Part shown: positions 1 through 12,037 of the stretch, piece after piece
How positions within the stretch are numbered: the first letter of the stretch is position 1
How the letters are laid out: each line of letters opens with the position of its first letter
Assembly: GCF_018406645.1 (NCBI RefSeq)
Contig: NZ_AP024546.1
Span: forward strand, 2,480,001-2,544,000
Origin: Lysobacter helvus
GTDB taxonomy: Bacteria; Pseudomonadota; Gammaproteobacteria; Xanthomonadales; Xanthomonadaceae
Reading direction: 5' to 3'
DNA: 64,000 nt
The notes under the pieces: generated by a model
What the model saw: the letters and a program-made list of their open reading frames with translations, nothing else
What the model was told of the DNA's origin: nothing
The model's database searches: none
Translations under genes and position numbers: made by a program

Positions 1-6
1 CTGGCT

Positions 7-579
7 ATGGGATGGCACAGCGGGGAGGGCGATCGGGACCAGGCGGATGCACGCGAAGCCGCGGATGCGTCGTCGGAGGCCTCGGCCGCCGACGCGCGCA
101 AACCCGACGATCGCCCCGCACGCCGCAAGCGTCCCGAAGCCACGCCTGCCCAGCGCGCCCTCGGCCTGCTGGTCCGGCGCGAACACTCCCGCCGCGAGCT
201 GACGCGCAAGCTCACCGCGCGCGGCGTGGAGGTCGATGCCGCCGTCGCGGCCGTCGACAAGATGCAGGCGGCCGGTTGGCAGGATGACGGCCGCTTTGCG
301 GAACAACTCATCCGTAGCCGGGCGGCCACCGGCTACGGCCCGGTCCGCATCCGCGCCGAACTGGCCATGCACGGCCTCCCGCGCGAAGCGGTCTCCACCG
401 CGATGGAATCGGCCGAAGCCGACTGGCCCTCGCTCGCCCGCGACCTGGTGCAACGCCGCTTCGGCCCCGCCGTCGCCGACGATCGCGACCTCCGCTACAA
501 GGCCGCCGATTGGCTGCTGCGCCGCGGTTTTTCCAACGACCACGTCCGGGCCGCGACCCGCTTCGATCCCGACGACTGA
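7..579 (+). CDS. recX: RecX, regulator of RecA recombinase
   Basis: RecX binds RecA filaments in the cytoplasm and limits their activity during recombination and SOS. The conserved part starts near residue 45 ([21 protein letters not shown]) and runs to the end as RecX-type three-helix units, with typical stretches such as [16 protein letters not shown] and [11 protein letters not shown]. The first ~43 residues are charged and Asp/Ala-rich and are not expected in the family, which usually has about 150-165 residues; this protein has 190. No in-frame stop separates the ATG from the window edge, so the true start could be upstream or internal. In this group recA normally lies directly upstream and alaS downstream, and alaS does follow here. 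Confidence 0.9.
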   Translation: MGWHSGEGDRDQADAREAADASSEASAADARKPDDRPARRKRPEATPAQRALGLLVRREHSRRELTRKLTARGVEVDAAVAAVDKMQAAGWQDDGRFAEQLIRSRAATGYGPVRIRAELAMHGLPREAVSTAMESAEADWPSLARDLVQRRFGPAVADDRDLRYKAADWLLRRGFSNDHVRAATRFDPDD

Positions 580-747
580 GCCCGCGGCCGCACCGATCGC
601 AGCCGATCGCGGAACCACGCGTTTCACCCACGACCTGACGGCATTCCGGCCGGGCTGATACGCTTCGCCCCTCCCGGAGCGCAGGCTCCGCGTCCGCCCC
701 CGGCGACGCGGCCGCCGTCGCGCCCGCGTTCCCCTTCCGGTCGCCGC

Positions 748-3414
<2,667 letters not shown>

Positions 3415-3431
3415 GGCATGACGTCCTGCGG

Positions 3432-3461
3432 TTGTCTGGCCCCGGCCCTGCGACCTATGAT
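3432..3461 (+). promoter_or_regulatory. Sigma-70-like promoter for csrA
   Basis: TTGTCT at 3432-3437 and TATGAT at 3456-3461 are separated by 18 nt. Transcription would start near 3468, leaving an ~80-nt leader before csrA. The leader holds an 8-bp hairpin (CCGCCGCG/CGCGGCGG, 3492-3511) with an ATTT loop. This would let csrA be transcribed independently of alaS. Called by eye against the consensus only. Confidence 0.5.
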
Positions 3462-3550
3462 CGTTCAGCTTCGCGCACCAATGGATGTGCCCCGCCGCGA
3501 TTTCGCGGCGGAACGGACCAGCGGGATGGCCGCTGGCGAAGGAGAGCCAC

Positions 3551-3757
3551 ATGTTGATCCTGACTCGGCGAGTCGGCGAAACCCTGATGATCGGCGACTC
3601 GGTCACCGTCACGGTCCTGGGCGTTAAAGGCAACCAGGTCCGCATCGGCATCACCGCGCCGAAGGACGTTGCCGTGCATCGCGAAGAGATCTACCAGCGA
3701 ATCCAGCGCGGCGAAGAGCCGGGCGACGGCAAATCCGGTTTGCCGGGCACGGAGTGA
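3551..3757 (+). CDS. csrA: Carbon storage regulator CsrA/RsmA
   Basis: A 68-residue RNA-binding translational regulator that binds GGA motifs in mRNA leaders, acting as a dimer in the cytoplasm. The whole sequence is canonical: [16 protein letters not shown] at the start, then [28 protein letters not shown]. The start was set at the ATG at 3551 because it gives the invariant N-terminus and has AAGGAG directly upstream (3538-3543). A longer in-frame start at 3485 adds a tail not found in the family. The C-terminal ~10 residues are variable and Gly-rich. Its ribosome binding site contains a GGA, as expected for autoregulation, but autoregulation is an inference. tRNA-Ser follows within 40 nt. 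Confidence 0.97.
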   Translation: MLILTRRVGETLMIGDSVTVTVLGVKGNQVRIGITAPKDVAVHREEIYQRIQRGEEPGDGKSGLPGTE

Positions 3758-3795
3758 ATCTGTATCCTTCGCCGGCACTTCGATGAAGTGCCTCC

Positions 3796-3888
3796 GGAGA
3801 CTTGCCCGAGAGGCCGAAGGGGCTCCCCTGCTAAGGGAGTATGGGGTCAAAAGCTCCATCGAGGGTTCGAATCCCTCAGTCTCCGCCA
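3796..3888 (+). tRNA. tRNA-Ser (anticodon GCT)
   Basis: Acceptor stem GGAGACT/AGTCTCC, anticodon arm CTCCC-CTGCTAA-GGGAG, a long variable arm typical of class II tRNAs, T arm GAGGG-TTCGAAT-CCCTC, discriminator G and encoded CCA. It decodes AGC/AGU. An 8-bp hairpin (GGCACTTC-GAT-GAAGTGCC, 3774-3792) lies between the csrA stop and the tRNA and ends 3 nt before the mature 5' end, so it may act in csrA termination or in processing. Confidence 0.97.
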
Positions 3889-3933
3889 GTTACAAGTCAC
3901 GACGAAAACTTGCATGGATTTTCAAAATGCACG

Positions 3934-3963
3934 TTGACGAAGTGATGACACGTTCTTCATAAT
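3934..3963 (+). promoter_or_regulatory. Promoter for tRNA-Arg(ACG)
   Basis: TTGACG (3934-3939) and CATAAT (3958-3963) are separated by 18 nt. The predicted start is only 2-4 nt before the mature tRNA 5' end at 3973, so the precursor would have almost no 5' leader. Confidence 0.55.
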
Positions 3964-3972
3964 TCCGCTCCT

Positions 3973-4049
3973 GCGCCCGTAGCTCAGCTGGATAGAGCAC
4001 CAGGCTACGAACTTGGTGGTCGGGAGTTCGAATCTCTCCGGGCGCGCCA
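3973..4049 (+). tRNA. tRNA-Arg (anticodon ACG)
   Basis: Acceptor GCGCCCG/CGGGCGC, D arm GCTC/GAGC, anticodon arm CCAGG-CTACGAA-CTTGG, T arm with TTCGAAT, discriminator G and encoded CCA. With A34 modified to inosine it would read CGU/CGC/CGA, the main arginine codons of this GC-rich genome. Confidence 0.98.
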
Positions 4050-4053
4050 CTCC

Positions 4054-4095
4054 AAAGAAAAAGGCCGATGCTTAAACGCATCGGCCTTTTTCTTT
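4054..4095 (+). terminator. Strong intrinsic terminator after the tRNA genes
   Basis: A perfect 18-bp stem (4054-4071 with 4078-4095) and a 6-nt loop TTAAAC. The ascending arm starts AAAGAAAAAGG and the descending arm ends CCTTTTTCTTT, so it has T-tracts on both strands and could work in both directions. Confidence 0.9.
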
Positions 4096-4106
4096 GGGAG
4101 TGGCGC

Positions 4107-4215
4107 GTCGGCGCGCTCAGCGCGCCGACCCAAAGTTTGCGCGGCAAACTTTGGGCCCCTGGCGGCATACCGCCAAATACCCCCGCTGTCGCGCGCCCCT
4201 TTTACTAAAAGGGGC
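4107..4215. repeat. Array of four different tandem hairpins
   Basis: Four separate palindromes lie head to tail between the tRNA terminator and the convergent EamA gene. (1) GTCGGCGCGC-TCA-GCGCGCCGAC, 4107-4129, 10 bp. (2) CAAAGTTTGC-GCG-GCAAACTTTG, 4131-4153, 10 bp, extendable by two G-C pairs. (3) TGGCGG-CATA-CCGCCA, 4160-4175, 6 bp. (4) GCCCCTTTT-ACT-AAAAGGGGC, 4195-4215, 9 bp. Three of the loops are exactly 3 nt and all stems are perfect. Hairpin 4 could end the minus-strand transcript, but it lacks a clean T-tract. No protein is encoded here. Confidence 0.8.
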
Positions 4216-4238
4216 TGGGGTCTCCGGATGGACGCGCG

Positions 4239-5150
4239 TTACTCGTTCGGTTGGGCGGCTTCGGAGGGGGACTGGGTCGCGTTGCGCTTTGCGAGTTGGG
4301 CTTCGCGGTGCGAGATGTAGACGTTCGCGGCGAAGATGATCGAGGCGCCGACGAAGGTCCACTTGTCCAGGCGTTCGTCGAACAGGAAGTAGCCGAAGAC
4401 CGCGACGATCGGCAACTGCATGAAGCTGATGGGCGAGAGCGCGGACACCTCGCCGATCTTCAGCGCGCGCGTCCACAGCATGTGCCCGCCCGTGCCCATG
4501 AAGCCCGCGGCCACCACCCACAGCCAGGTGATCCCGCGCGGCCACTCCCACACGAACAGGGCGGGCAGGAACGACAGCGGCACCCACAGCATCGTCGTGT
4601 ACAGCACGATGCGGTCCGCCGGCTCCACGCGCGAGAGCTGCTTGATCTGGATCGCGGCCAGGCCGCTCAGCACCGCCGCCGACAGCGCCACGAGCGTGCC
4701 GAGGGTGAAGTTGGCGCTGCCGGGCCGCACGATGATCAGCACGCCGATGAAGCCGACGACCACCGCGGCCCAGCGGCGCGCGCGCACCTGTTCGCCGAGC
4801 ATCCACACCGCCGCGATGGTGACGAACAGGGGCGTGGAATACGACAGCGCGATCGCCTGCGCGAGCGGCAGGTGGCCGATGGCCCAGAAGCCGCAGAACA
4901 TCGACACCACGCCGATGACGCAACGGATGATGTAGCGGGGGAATTGCGTCGTCCGCAACAGCTGCGGCCCGTGGCGCAGCAACAACGGCAGGGCCGCGAC
5001 GAGGCCGAAGAAATTGCGGAAGAACGCGATCTCGAAGGTGTGCAGCGACGCCGATGCCAGCTTGATCGCCACCGCCATCAGCCCGAAGAAGCACGCGCTG
5101 CCCAGCATCAGCAGCGCAGCGCGCCAATGCGCGCCCGGCATCCGCGGCAT
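4239..5150 (-). CDS. EamA/DMT-family inner-membrane transporter
   Basis: A 303-residue polytopic membrane protein with about ten hydrophobic helices in two homologous halves, the architecture of the drug/metabolite transporter superfamily. The first helix begins at ALLMLGSACFFGLMAVAIK and the C-terminal half includes FMGTGGHMLWTRALKIGEVS, a typical EamA segment. The C-terminus is a short charged cytosolic tail. The start was placed at the ATG at 5150. A GTG at 5162 would overlap the murB stop by 4 nt (GTGA) and is equally plausible for translational coupling. The substrate cannot be inferred; the position after murB does not fix it. Confidence 0.85.
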   Translation of the reverse strand: MPRMPGAHWRAALLMLGSACFFGLMAVAIKLASASLHTFEIAFFRNFFGLVAALPLLLRHGPQLLRTTQFPRYIIRCVIGVVSMFCGFWAIGHLPLAQAIALSYSTPLFVTIAAVWMLGEQVRARRWAAVVVGFIGVLIIVRPGSANFTLGTLVALSAAVLSGLAAIQIKQLSRVEPADRIVLYTTMLWVPLSFLPALFVWEWPRGITWLWVVAAGFMGTGGHMLWTRALKIGEVSALSPISFMQLPIVAVFGYFLFDERLDKWTFVGASIIFAANVYISHREAQLAKRNATQSPSEAAQPNE

Positions 5151-5158
5151 CGGCAGCG

Positions 5159-6217
5159 TCACCACGTGGCGCCGACGATCCGCGGTTCGGGTTCGATGGG
5201 CACGCCGAAGCGTTCGTGCACCGACGCCGCGATGCGTCGCGCCAGGTCGAGCAGCTGCGCACCGGTCGCGCCGCCATGGTTCACCAGTACCAGCGCATGC
5301 GAGTCCGCGACGCCCGCGTCGCCATCGCGATGGCCCTTCCAGCCGCACTGGTCGATCAGCCACGCGGCGGACAACTTGCGCGTGCCTTCGCCGGCGCCGC
5401 GGAACATCGGCAGGCCCGGATGTTCGGCGTGCAACGCATCCGCCACCGCGACCGGCACGATCGGATTCTTGAAGAAGCTGCCCGCGTTCCCGATCACCGC
5501 CGGGTCCGGCAACTTGCGCCGGCGGATGCGGCACACGGCCTCGGCCACCTGCGATGCGCGCGGTGCGTCGATCCCCATCGCCTTCAGCTCGTCGCCCACG
5601 CCCGAGTAATCCAGGCGCAACTGCGGCGTGCGCGACAGGCGGAAATCGACGGCGGTGACCAGCCAGCGATCCGGCGCATGCTTGAACACGCTGTCGCGGT
5701 ATGCGAAGGCGCAGTCTTCGGCCGTCAGCGTCGCCGTCGTGCGCGTCGCGCGTTCGAACACGTGCACCGCATGGATCGACTCGCGCACTTCCACGCCGTA
5801 CGCCCCGATGTTCTGGATCGGCGCCGCACCCACGGTGCCGGGAATCAGCGCGAGGTTCTCCAGGCCCGCCAGGCCGTGGCCCAGCGTCCACAGCACCAGC
5901 GCATGCCATTCCACGCCCGCGTCGGCGCGCACGATCGCCGTGTCGCCGTCATCTTCGAGGATCGCGATCGATTGCGCGCCCAGGCTCAGCACTGCACCCG
6001 GCGGATCGTCGGCGAACAGCAGGTTGCTGCCGCCGCCGAGCACCAGCACCGGTGCATCGCGCAACATCGCGTAACCGAACAACTCCGGCAGCGCCGCGAC
6101 GTCGGACACTTCCACGAGCATCGGCGCGCGCGCGGCCACCCCGAAGGTGTTGCGCGCATCGAGCCGGGCGTGCTCGACGAGGCGATAGCCGCCGCCGACG
6201 TGGATCGCCTCAGGCAT
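5159..6217 (-). CDS. murB: UDP-N-acetylenolpyruvoylglucosamine reductase MurB
   Basis: An FAD enzyme of peptidoglycan precursor synthesis that reduces enolpyruvyl-UDP-GlcNAc to UDP-MurNAc using NADPH. At 352 residues it has type I length. Visible motifs are [10 protein letters not shown] near residue 20, the FAD-binding [29 protein letters not shown], and the catalytic-serine segment NAGSFFKNP. The ATG at 6217 overlaps the pyrD stop by 8 nt, so the two are co-transcribed and probably coupled. An upstream in-frame start at 6268 would sit inside pyrD and adds a non-conserved basic leader. Confidence 0.97.
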   Translation of the reverse strand: MPEAIHVGGGYRLVEHARLDARNTFGVAARAPMLVEVSDVAALPELFGYAMLRDAPVLVLGGGSNLLFADDPPGAVLSLGAQSIAILEDDGDTAIVRADAGVEWHALVLWTLGHGLAGLENLALIPGTVGAAPIQNIGAYGVEVRESIHAVHVFERATRTTATLTAEDCAFAYRDSVFKHAPDRWLVTAVDFRLSRTPQLRLDYSGVGDELKAMGIDAPRASQVAEAVCRIRRRKLPDPAVIGNAGSFFKNPIVPVAVADALHAEHPGLPMFRGAGEGTRKLSAAWLIDQCGWKGHRDGDAGVADSHALVLVNHGGATGAQLLDLARRIAASVHERFGVPIEPEPRIVGATW

Positions 6218-7268
6218 CGGGTGGCAGGTTCCCGCGGCTCGGCGCTTCCTTGCGGCGGCGCATCGCATCGACGGATTCGCCGATCAGCGCCGGCCCGCGA
6301 TAGATCAGGCCCGTATACACCTGCACGAGCGACGCACCCGCCGCGGCCTTCGCCGCTGCATCCGCGCCGGACAGGATGCCGCCCACGCCCACCAGCGGGA
6401 TGTGTTCCGGCAGGCGCGTGCGCAGCTTGCGCAGCACCAGCGTGGAGCGGCCCATCAGCGGTTCGCCCGAGAGGCCACCGGCCTGGTCCGCGTGCCGCAC
6501 GTGTTCCAGGCCGAAGCGCGACACCGTGGTGTTGGTGGCGATCACGCCATCGACTTCCAGGTCCGACAGCACGCGGCCGGCCGCATCGATGTCTTCGTCC
6601 GACAGGTCCGGCGCGATCTTCACCAGCATCGGCACGCGGCGCCCGTGCTGTGCGCCCAGGCGCTCCTGTGCTTCGCGCAGCGTGCCCACGAGGCGGCGCA
6701 GCTGCTGTTCTTCCTGCAGTTCGCGCAGCCCCGCGGTATTGGGCGAGGAAATGTTGACGGTGATGTAGTCGGCGAGCGGATACACGCGCTCCAGGCAGAA
6801 CAGGTAATCGGATTCGGCCGATTCGTTCGGCGTGTCCTTGTTCTTGCCGATGTTGATGCCGAGCAATCCGCCGCGGCGACGCGCGCGCGAGACGTTGGCC
6901 ACCAGCGCATCCACGCCGTCGTTGTTGAAGCCCAGGCGATTGATGATCGCGCGCTGCGAGGGCAGGCGGAACATGCGCGGCTTCGGGTTGCCCGCCTGCG
7001 GCCGCGGCGTGGTGGTGCCGACTTCGACGAAGCCGAAACCCAGCGCCATCAGCGCATCGATGTGCGCGCCGTTCTTGTCCAGCCCCGCGGCCAGGCCCAC
7101 CGGGTTGGGGAACTGCAGCCCGAACACCTTGACCGCGAGCGGCTTGGGCGCGCGCGCGAGCAACGGGTTGGTACCCGTGCGATACGCGGCTTCGAGGGCG
7201 GACAGGCCGAGCGCGTGCGCGCGCTCGGCGTCCAGCCCGAACAGGAAAGGCCTGGCGAGCCCGTACAT
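6210..7268 (-). CDS. pyrD: Dihydroorotate dehydrogenase (quinone), class 2
   Basis: Oxidises dihydroorotate to orotate in pyrimidine synthesis, passing electrons from FMN to membrane quinones. At 352 residues it carries the N-terminal helical membrane-association region of class 2 enzymes ([18 protein letters not shown]), then the barrel with [12 protein letters not shown], the active-site loop [14 protein letters not shown], and the FMN phosphate loop [11 protein letters not shown] near the C-terminus. It ends 8 nt inside murB and lies 12 nt after the aldehyde dehydrogenase gene. Confidence 0.97.
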   Translation of the reverse strand: MYGLARPFLFGLDAERAHALGLSALEAAYRTGTNPLLARAPKPLAVKVFGLQFPNPVGLAAGLDKNGAHIDALMALGFGFVEVGTTTPRPQAGNPKPRMFRLPSQRAIINRLGFNNDGVDALVANVSRARRRGGLLGINIGKNKDTPNESAESDYLFCLERVYPLADYITVNISSPNTAGLRELQEEQQLRRLVGTLREAQERLGAQHGRRVPMLVKIAPDLSDEDIDAAGRVLSDLEVDGVIATNTTVSRFGLEHVRHADQAGGLSGEPLMGRSTLVLRKLRTRLPEHIPLVGVGGILSGADAAAKAAAGASLVQVYTGLIYRGPALIGESVDAMRRRKEAPSRGNLPPDA

Positions 7269-7280
7269 GCGGTCAGTGGC

Positions 7281-8813
7281 TCACAGGTCGAACTTGATGC
7301 CTTGCGCCAGCGGCAGCGCATCGGAGTAGTTGATCGTGTTCGTCTGTCGGCGCATGTAAGCCTTCCACGCATCCGAACCCGATTCCCGGCCACCGCCGGT
7401 TTCCTTCTCGCCGCCGAACGCGCCGCCGATCTCCGCACCCGAGGTGCCGATGTTGACGTTGGCGATGCCGCAATCCGACCCCGACGCGGCCAGGTAGGCC
7501 TCGGCCGCCTTGAGGTCGGTGGTGAAGATGGAGGACGACAGGCCCTGCGGCACGGCGTTCTGCATCGCGATGGCTTCATCCAGCGCCTTGAACTTCATGA
7601 CGTAGAGGATCGGCGCGAACGTTTCGTGCTGCACGATCTCCGCGTCGTTGGTCAGGCCCGTCACGATCGCCGGCAGCACGAAGTTGCCCTTGCCCTCGAT
7701 CGCGGTGCCGCCGGTTTCGATCTTGCCGCCGGCCGCGCGGGCCTTGGCGATCGAATCCAGGTACGCATCGACGCCGTCGCGGCTGTTGAGCGGGCCCATC
7801 AGGTTGGCCGGATCCGTCGGGTCGCCGATTTTCTTTTCGACCTGCTTGTACGCGGTGACCAGCTTGGCCAGCACGTCGTCGTAGATGGACTCGTGCACGA
7901 TCAGGCGGCGCGTGGTGGTGCAGCGCTGGCCCGCGGTGCCGACGGCGCCGAACACGATCGCCGGGATCGCCAGCTTCAGCTCCGCCGACTTGTCCACGAT
8001 GATCGCGTTGTTGCCGCCCAGCTCCAGCAACGAGCGGCCCATGCGGCGGGCGACGCGCTCGCCGACGATGCGGCCGACCTTGGTGGAACCGGTGAACGAG
8101 ATCAGCGGGATGCGCTTGTCGTCGACGAAGGTCGAGGCGAGCTCGGTGCCCGCGTCGTTGAACAGGAAGAAGATGTCCGGGAAGCCGCCCTTCTTCAGCG
8201 CCTCGTTGCAGATCTTCATCGCCGCGATCGCCGACAGCGGCGTCTTGGGCGAGGGCTTCCAGATCGAGATGTCGCCGCACACCGCGGCCACGAACGCATT
8301 CCACGCCCACACCGCGACGGGGAAGTTGAACGCGCTGATGATCCCGACGATGCCGATCGGGTGCCACTGCTCGTACATGCGATGGCCCGGGCGCTCCGAA
8401 TGCATCGTCAGGCCGTACAACTGGCGCGACAGGCCGACGGAGAATTCACCGATGTCGATCATTTCCTGGACTTCGCCGTCGCCTTCCGGCTTCGACTTGC
8501 CCATTTCCAGCGCGACCAGCGAGCCCAGCGCATCCTTGTGCGTGCGCAGCGCTTCGGCGCACAGGCGCACGGCTTCGCCGCGACGCGGCGCCGGCGTGGT
8601 GCGCCACACCTGGTAGGCCGCCTGCGCGCGCTCGACGATCGTGTCGTAGTCCGCCTGCGAGGAGGCGTGGACCTTCGCGAGCACCGCGCCGTCGGTGGGG
8701 TTCACCGGTTCCAGGACACCGGCATCCGTGGTCTTCGACCAGGTGTCGTTGCCGAGGAAAGTGCCGGATTCGATGTCGCGCAGGCCGAGCGCGGTCAGGA
8801 CGGGATGGGTCAC
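7281..8813 (-). CDS. ALDH7-type aldehyde dehydrogenase, probable alpha-aminoadipic semialdehyde dehydrogenase
   Basis: A 510-residue NAD(P)+-dependent aldehyde dehydrogenase. The catalytic cysteine lies in [12 protein letters not shown], the general-base glutamate in LLELGGNNA, and the cofactor loop is FTGSTKVGR. The order of motifs, the [21 protein letters not shown] segment and the C-terminal [10 protein letters not shown] match the ALDH7 (antiquitin/AmaB) family, which oxidises 2-aminoadipate semialdehyde in lysine catabolism. The substrate is inferred from family likeness. The start codon is GTG at 8813 with GGAG seven nt upstream. Minus-strand spacing to pyrD is 12 nt. Confidence 0.9.
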   Translation of the reverse strand: MTHPVLTALGLRDIESGTFLGNDTWSKTTDAGVLEPVNPTDGAVLAKVHASSQADYDTIVERAQAAYQVWRTTPAPRRGEAVRLCAEALRTHKDALGSLVALEMGKSKPEGDGEVQEMIDIGEFSVGLSRQLYGLTMHSERPGHRMYEQWHPIGIVGIISAFNFPVAVWAWNAFVAAVCGDISIWKPSPKTPLSAIAAMKICNEALKKGGFPDIFFLFNDAGTELASTFVDDKRIPLISFTGSTKVGRIVGERVARRMGRSLLELGGNNAIIVDKSAELKLAIPAIVFGAVGTAGQRCTTTRRLIVHESIYDDVLAKLVTAYKQVEKKIGDPTDPANLMGPLNSRDGVDAYLDSIAKARAAGGKIETGGTAIEGKGNFVLPAIVTGLTNDAEIVQHETFAPILYVMKFKALDEAIAMQNAVPQGLSSSIFTTDLKAAEAYLAASGSDCGIANVNIGTSGAEIGGAFGGEKETGGGRESGSDAWKAYMRRQTNTINYSDALPLAQGIKFDL

Positions 8814-8905
8814 GATAAAACTCCAATGGGGGAACGCTTTCGAAGTGAACAGTCCGCACAGGGATGTGCGGGCAGTAGCACATGGATGTGCGACCAGTAC
8901 CGATG

Positions 8906-8979
8906 CGGCCCCGACACGATTCGAACGTGCGACCTGTCCCTTAGGAGGGGACCGCTCTATCCAACTGAGCTACGGGGCC
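8906..8979 (-). tRNA. tRNA-Arg (anticodon CCT), no encoded CCA
   Basis: Read on the minus strand: acceptor GGCCCCG/CGGGGCC, D arm GCTC/GAGC, anticodon arm GTCCC-CTCCTAA-GGGAC, T arm GCACG-TTCGAAT-CGTGT with one G-U pair, discriminator G. It decodes AGG. The genomic sequence after the discriminator is CAT, not CCA, so the CCA end must be added by nucleotidyltransferase. The other three tRNAs in this window do encode CCA. Confidence 0.96.
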
Positions 8980-8994
8980 AAAGAAGCGGCGGCG

Positions 8995-9000
8995 ATTATC
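8995..9000 (-). promoter_or_regulatory. Probable -10 box of tRNA-Arg(CCT)
   Basis: GATAAT on the minus strand, 15 nt before the tRNA 5' end. It overlaps the stop region of the upstream hydrolase gene. No convincing -35 was seen, so the tRNA may also be reached by read-through from the hydrolase gene. Confidence 0.35.
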
Positions 9001-9826
9001 GCTCAAGCAGGGCCTCCACGGTCCGCGCGGGGTGTTTCATCCACGCGTAGTGGTCGGCGCGCACGCCAGGCGCGGCCTCCTCGACGACCGCGATCGACCG
9101 CGGCGCGGCGGGCATCTTCGCCAGCAGGGCCTCAAGGGACGTGCCGGGCGCGAGCCAGTCGTGGGCCATGCGGACCGCGCGGATCGGGACCGTCACGGAC
9201 CGGAGCGCCGCTTCGAGATCGTCCACCCCGACCGCCGCGTAGCGCCCCGTGAGCCCGGTGCGCGACCAGTCGCGGACCACGCCGCGTGCTTCCTCGCCGC
9301 CGAACCCGAGCCGGCGGCCCGGCAACTTGCCGCACAGCACCGCGATGGACCGCAGCGCCTGGTAGGCCATCGGCAGCCACCAGCGCGTGCGCGGCGGGAA
9401 GGCGCGCCAGTCGGGCGTGCCGCTGGCGACGAGCCACAATTCGGACGCGACGCCGTGCGCGAGCCCGAGCCGGCAGCTCGCCAGCTGCCCGCCGAGGCTA
9501 TGGCCGCCGACGATGCGGCGCAGGCCGGGCAGGGCGTGTTCGATCGCCGCTTCGCACGCGGGGAAGTCCTGCATCAGCAATGCGCGGTAGCCCCAGTCCT
9601 CGCGACGGCTCGCGCGCACGCTGCTGCTGCCCAGGCCGCGCCAGTCGTGCACGAACACCGCGATGCCGCGTTGCGCGAGCGCTTCGGCGAAGGGGAGGAA
9701 ATGCCGCGCCGCGATCCCCATGCCGCCGAACCACAGCAACGTCGCGGTGGGCGAGGGCGGGATGCGGGCCTGCAGCTGCGATCGATGGCCGTCGGCGGAG
9801 ACCACCGGCAGTTCGATCGCCTCCAT
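8996..9826 (-). CDS. Alpha/beta hydrolase family protein
   Basis: A 276-residue single-domain hydrolase. The oxyanion region is LLWFGGMGIAARHF, the nucleophile elbow is VGGHSLGGQLAS (Ser of GHSLG near residue 109), and the likely catalytic His lies in ADHYAWMKHPA near the end. The strand after the nucleophile (ELWLVASGTPDWRAF) is normal for the fold. No signal peptide. The start ATG at 9826 lies 2 nt after the thiD stop, so it forms an operon with thiD. No link to thiamine chemistry can be seen. The natural substrate is unknown. Confidence 0.85.
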   Translation of the reverse strand: MEAIELPVVSADGHRSQLQARIPPSPTATLLWFGGMGIAARHFLPFAEALAQRGIAVFVHDWRGLGSSSVRASRREDWGYRALLMQDFPACEAAIEHALPGLRRIVGGHSLGGQLASCRLGLAHGVASELWLVASGTPDWRAFPPRTRWWLPMAYQALRSIAVLCGKLPGRRLGFGGEEARGVVRDWSRTGLTGRYAAVGVDDLEAALRSVTVPIRAVRMAHDWLAPGTSLEALLAKMPAAPRSIAVVEEAAPGVRADHYAWMKHPARTVEALLER

Positions 9827-9828
9827 CG

Positions 9829-10635
9829 TCAGCGCGCCGCGCCGAAGTGATCCAGGACCACGATGTCGCCGCGGCCGGGGCGGTACCCCGACGCCAGCGC
9901 GCGATGCACGTAATCCGAGGCCGCGATGCAGGCCTCGCGCAGCGCGTCGCCGAGCGCCAGGCGCGCGGCGATGGCGGAGGCGAGCGTGCAGCCCGTACCG
10001 TGCGCTTCGAGTGCCAGGCGCGGATGCACGATCTCCTGCATGCCATGCGCATCGGCGAAGACATCCACGACCGCATCGCCCTGCGCCAGGTGGCCGCCTT
10101 TCAGCAGCACCGCACGCGCGCCGTGCGCGAGCAATGCACCGGCGGCGACATGCATCGATTCGACGTCGGTGATGCGCGCGCCGAGCAGCAATTCGGCTTC
10201 CGGCAGGTTCGGTGTCGCGATCGTCGCGCGCGGCAGCAGGCGCATGCGCAATGCATCGAGGGCGTCGTCGGCGAGCAGCTTCGCGCCCGACGTCGCCACC
10301 ATCACCGGATCCAGCACCACCGGCACCGCGCAATGCGCCTCGAGCAACGCATCGACTTCGCGGATCACGTCGGTGGTCGCCAGCATCCCCAGCTTCACGA
10401 CGCGGATGTCGAAATCGTCGAAGCACGCATCCACCTGCGCCCGCAGGAATTCCACCGGCGGCACGTGCACCGCCGTGACGCCGCGCGTGTGCTGCGCCGT
10501 CAATGCGGCGATCGCCGACAGCCCGTGCACGCCGTGCGCGGCGAAGGTTTTCAGGTCGGCCTGGATGCCCGCGCCACCGCCGGAATCGGATCCGGCGATG
10601 GTCAACGCGGAGACGCGTGCGCTTCCCTGCGCCAT
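9829..10635 (-). CDS. thiD: Hydroxymethylpyrimidine (phosphate) kinase ThiD
   Basis: Phosphorylates HMP and HMP-P in thiamine synthesis; cytoplasmic ribokinase-fold enzyme. At 268 residues it has family length. Visible motifs are [19 protein letters not shown] at the N-terminus, [14 protein letters not shown] in the middle, the LLKGGHL strand, and the anion-hole/catalytic motif [13 protein letters not shown] near residue 213. The ATG is 4 nt after the phoH stop. No TPP riboswitch is visible because the gene sits inside an operon with PIN-PhoH. Confidence 0.96.
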   Translation of the reverse strand: MAQGSARVSALTIAGSDSGGGAGIQADLKTFAAHGVHGLSAIAALTAQHTRGVTAVHVPPVEFLRAQVDACFDDFDIRVVKLGMLATTDVIREVDALLEAHCAVPVVLDPVMVATSGAKLLADDALDALRMRLLPRATIATPNLPEAELLLGARITDVESMHVAAGALLAHGARAVLLKGGHLAQGDAVVDVFADAHGMQEIVHPRLALEAHGTGCTLASAIAARLALGDALREACIAASDYVHRALASGYRPGRGDIVVLDHFGAAR

Positions 10636-10639
10636 GGCC

Positions 10640-12037
10640 TCAGAGCACTTCGGAGGCGTAATCCGCCAGGCGCGAACGCTCGCCGCGACGCAGCGTCACG
10701 TGCGCGCTGTACGCCCAGCCCTTGAAGCGATCCACCGCGTAGGTCAGGCCCGAGGTCGTCTCGGTGAGGTAGGGCGTGTCGATCTGTTCGACGTTGCCGA
10801 GGCAAATGATCTTGGTGCCCGGACCGGCGCGGGTGATCAGCGTCTTCATCTGCTTCGGCGTGAGGTTCTGCGCCTCGTCGAGGATGAGGTAACGCGACAG
10901 GAACGTGCGCCCGCGCATGAAGTTGAGCGAGCGGATCTTGATGCGCGAGGCCAGCAGGTCGTTCGTGGCCGCGCGGCCCCAGCTGCCGCCTTCCTGGTTG
11001 TGCGTGAGCACTTCCAGGTTGTCGGTGAGCGCGCCCATCCACGGCGTCATCTTTTCCTCTTCCGTGCCGGGCAGGAAGCCGATGTCTTCGCCGACGCTCA
11101 CGGTGGCGCGCGTCATGATGATTTCGCGATAGCGCTGCTGGTCCATCGTCTGCGCCAGGCCCGCGGCGAGCGCGAGCAGCGTCTTGCCGGTGCCGGCGGT
11201 GCCGAGCAGCGACACGAAATCGACTTCCGGGTCCATCAGCGCATTGAGCGCGAAGTTCTGCTCGCGGTTGCGCGCGGTGATTCCCCACACGTTGTGCTGG
11301 TTGTGGCGGTAGTCGTCGACGATCTGCAGCGTGATCTTCGCGTCCGTCACGCGCGCCACGCGCAGTTCGGCTTCTTCGTCGCCCGGCAGGTAGAGGAACT
11401 GGTTGGGATACCAGTCGTCCTCGTCGCGGCGCGCGATCTCGTAGAAGGTGCGGCCCTTCTCCGTCCACGAGCGCAGGTCCTTGCCGTGGATCGTCCAGAA
11501 GTCTTCCGGCAGCGCGGTGGCGCCGGTGTAGAGCAGGCTGAAGTCGTCGAGGGCGCGGTCGTTCTCGTAGTCCTCCGACACGATGCCGGCGATGGCGGCC
11601 TTGATGCGGAGGTTGATGTCCTTGGAGACGAAGACGATCGGCGTATCGGGTTCGTCTTCCTTCAGCGCCAGGATCGCGCCGAGGATGTGGTTGTCGGGGA
11701 TCACCGCGCCGAAGCGCTTGCCCGCGTCGAAGTTGCTGGTCTGGAAGCGCAGGCGGCCCGCGCTCTCGGCGCCGCGCAGCTGCAGGCCGTTGGGGCGCGA
11801 GAGCGGGATGCCGTTGTGGACGTCGGCGACGCCCTGGGTCTCGATGAGTTCGTTGAGGAAGCGGCTGACCTGGCGCGCGTTGCGGCTGGCTTCCGACGTG
11901 CCTTTCTTGGCGTTGTCGAGTTCTTCCATCACCTGCATCGGCAGGTAGACATCGTGCTCTTCGAACTTGAACAGTGCCGTCGGATCGTGCATCAACACAT
12001 TGGTGTCGAGGACATGGATGCGCTTGCTACGCGTCAT
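10640..12037 (-). CDS. PIN-PhoH family RNA-processing ATPase
   Basis: A 465-residue fusion of an N-terminal PIN nuclease domain and a C-terminal PhoH ATPase domain, like PhoH2/YlaK proteins described as RNA helicase/RNase. PIN features are the acidic residues in [12 protein letters not shown], in [13 protein letters not shown], and in [13 protein letters not shown]. The ATPase has Walker [16 protein letters not shown] and Walker [11 protein letters not shown], followed by [16 protein letters not shown]. The ATG at 12037 overlaps the bcp stop (ATGA). RNA as substrate is inferred from the family. Confidence 0.92.
   Translation of the reverse strand: MTRSKRIHVLDTNVLMHDPTALFKFEEHDVYLPMQVMEELDNAKKGTSEASRNARQVSRFLNELIETQGVADVHNGIPLSRPNGLQLRGAESAGRLRFQTSNFDAGKRFGAVIPDNHILGAILALKEDEPDTPIVFVSKDINLRIKAAIAGIVSEDYENDRALDDFSLLYTGATALPEDFWTIHGKDLRSWTEKGRTFYEIARRDEDDWYPNQFLYLPGDEEAELRVARVTDAKITLQIVDDYRHNQHNVWGITARNREQNFALNALMDPEVDFVSLLGTAGTGKTLLALAAGLAQTMDQQRYREIIMTRATVSVGEDIGFLPGTEEEKMTPWMGALTDNLEVLTHNQEGGSWGRAATNDLLASRIKIRSLNFMRGRTFLSRYLILDEAQNLTPKQMKTLITRAGPGTKIICLGNVEQIDTPYLTETTSGLTYAVDRFKGWAYSAHVTLRRGERSRLADYASEVL

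Noticed and set aside
678-693. Hairpin before alaS as an attenuator
   Set aside because: A 6-bp stem without T-run or competing structure; it is too weak to call.
3485-3550. 22-residue N-terminal extension of csrA
   Set aside because: The family begins at MLILTRR and the Shine-Dalgarno lies directly before that ATG.
6402-9050. Plus-strand open frame of 882 codons across pyrD and the aldehyde dehydrogenase gene
   Set aside because: Antisense shadow of two clearly identified genes; low-complexity translation.
10636-12037. TPP riboswitch upstream of thiD
   Set aside because: thiD starts 4 nt after phoH and no THI-box pattern was seen.
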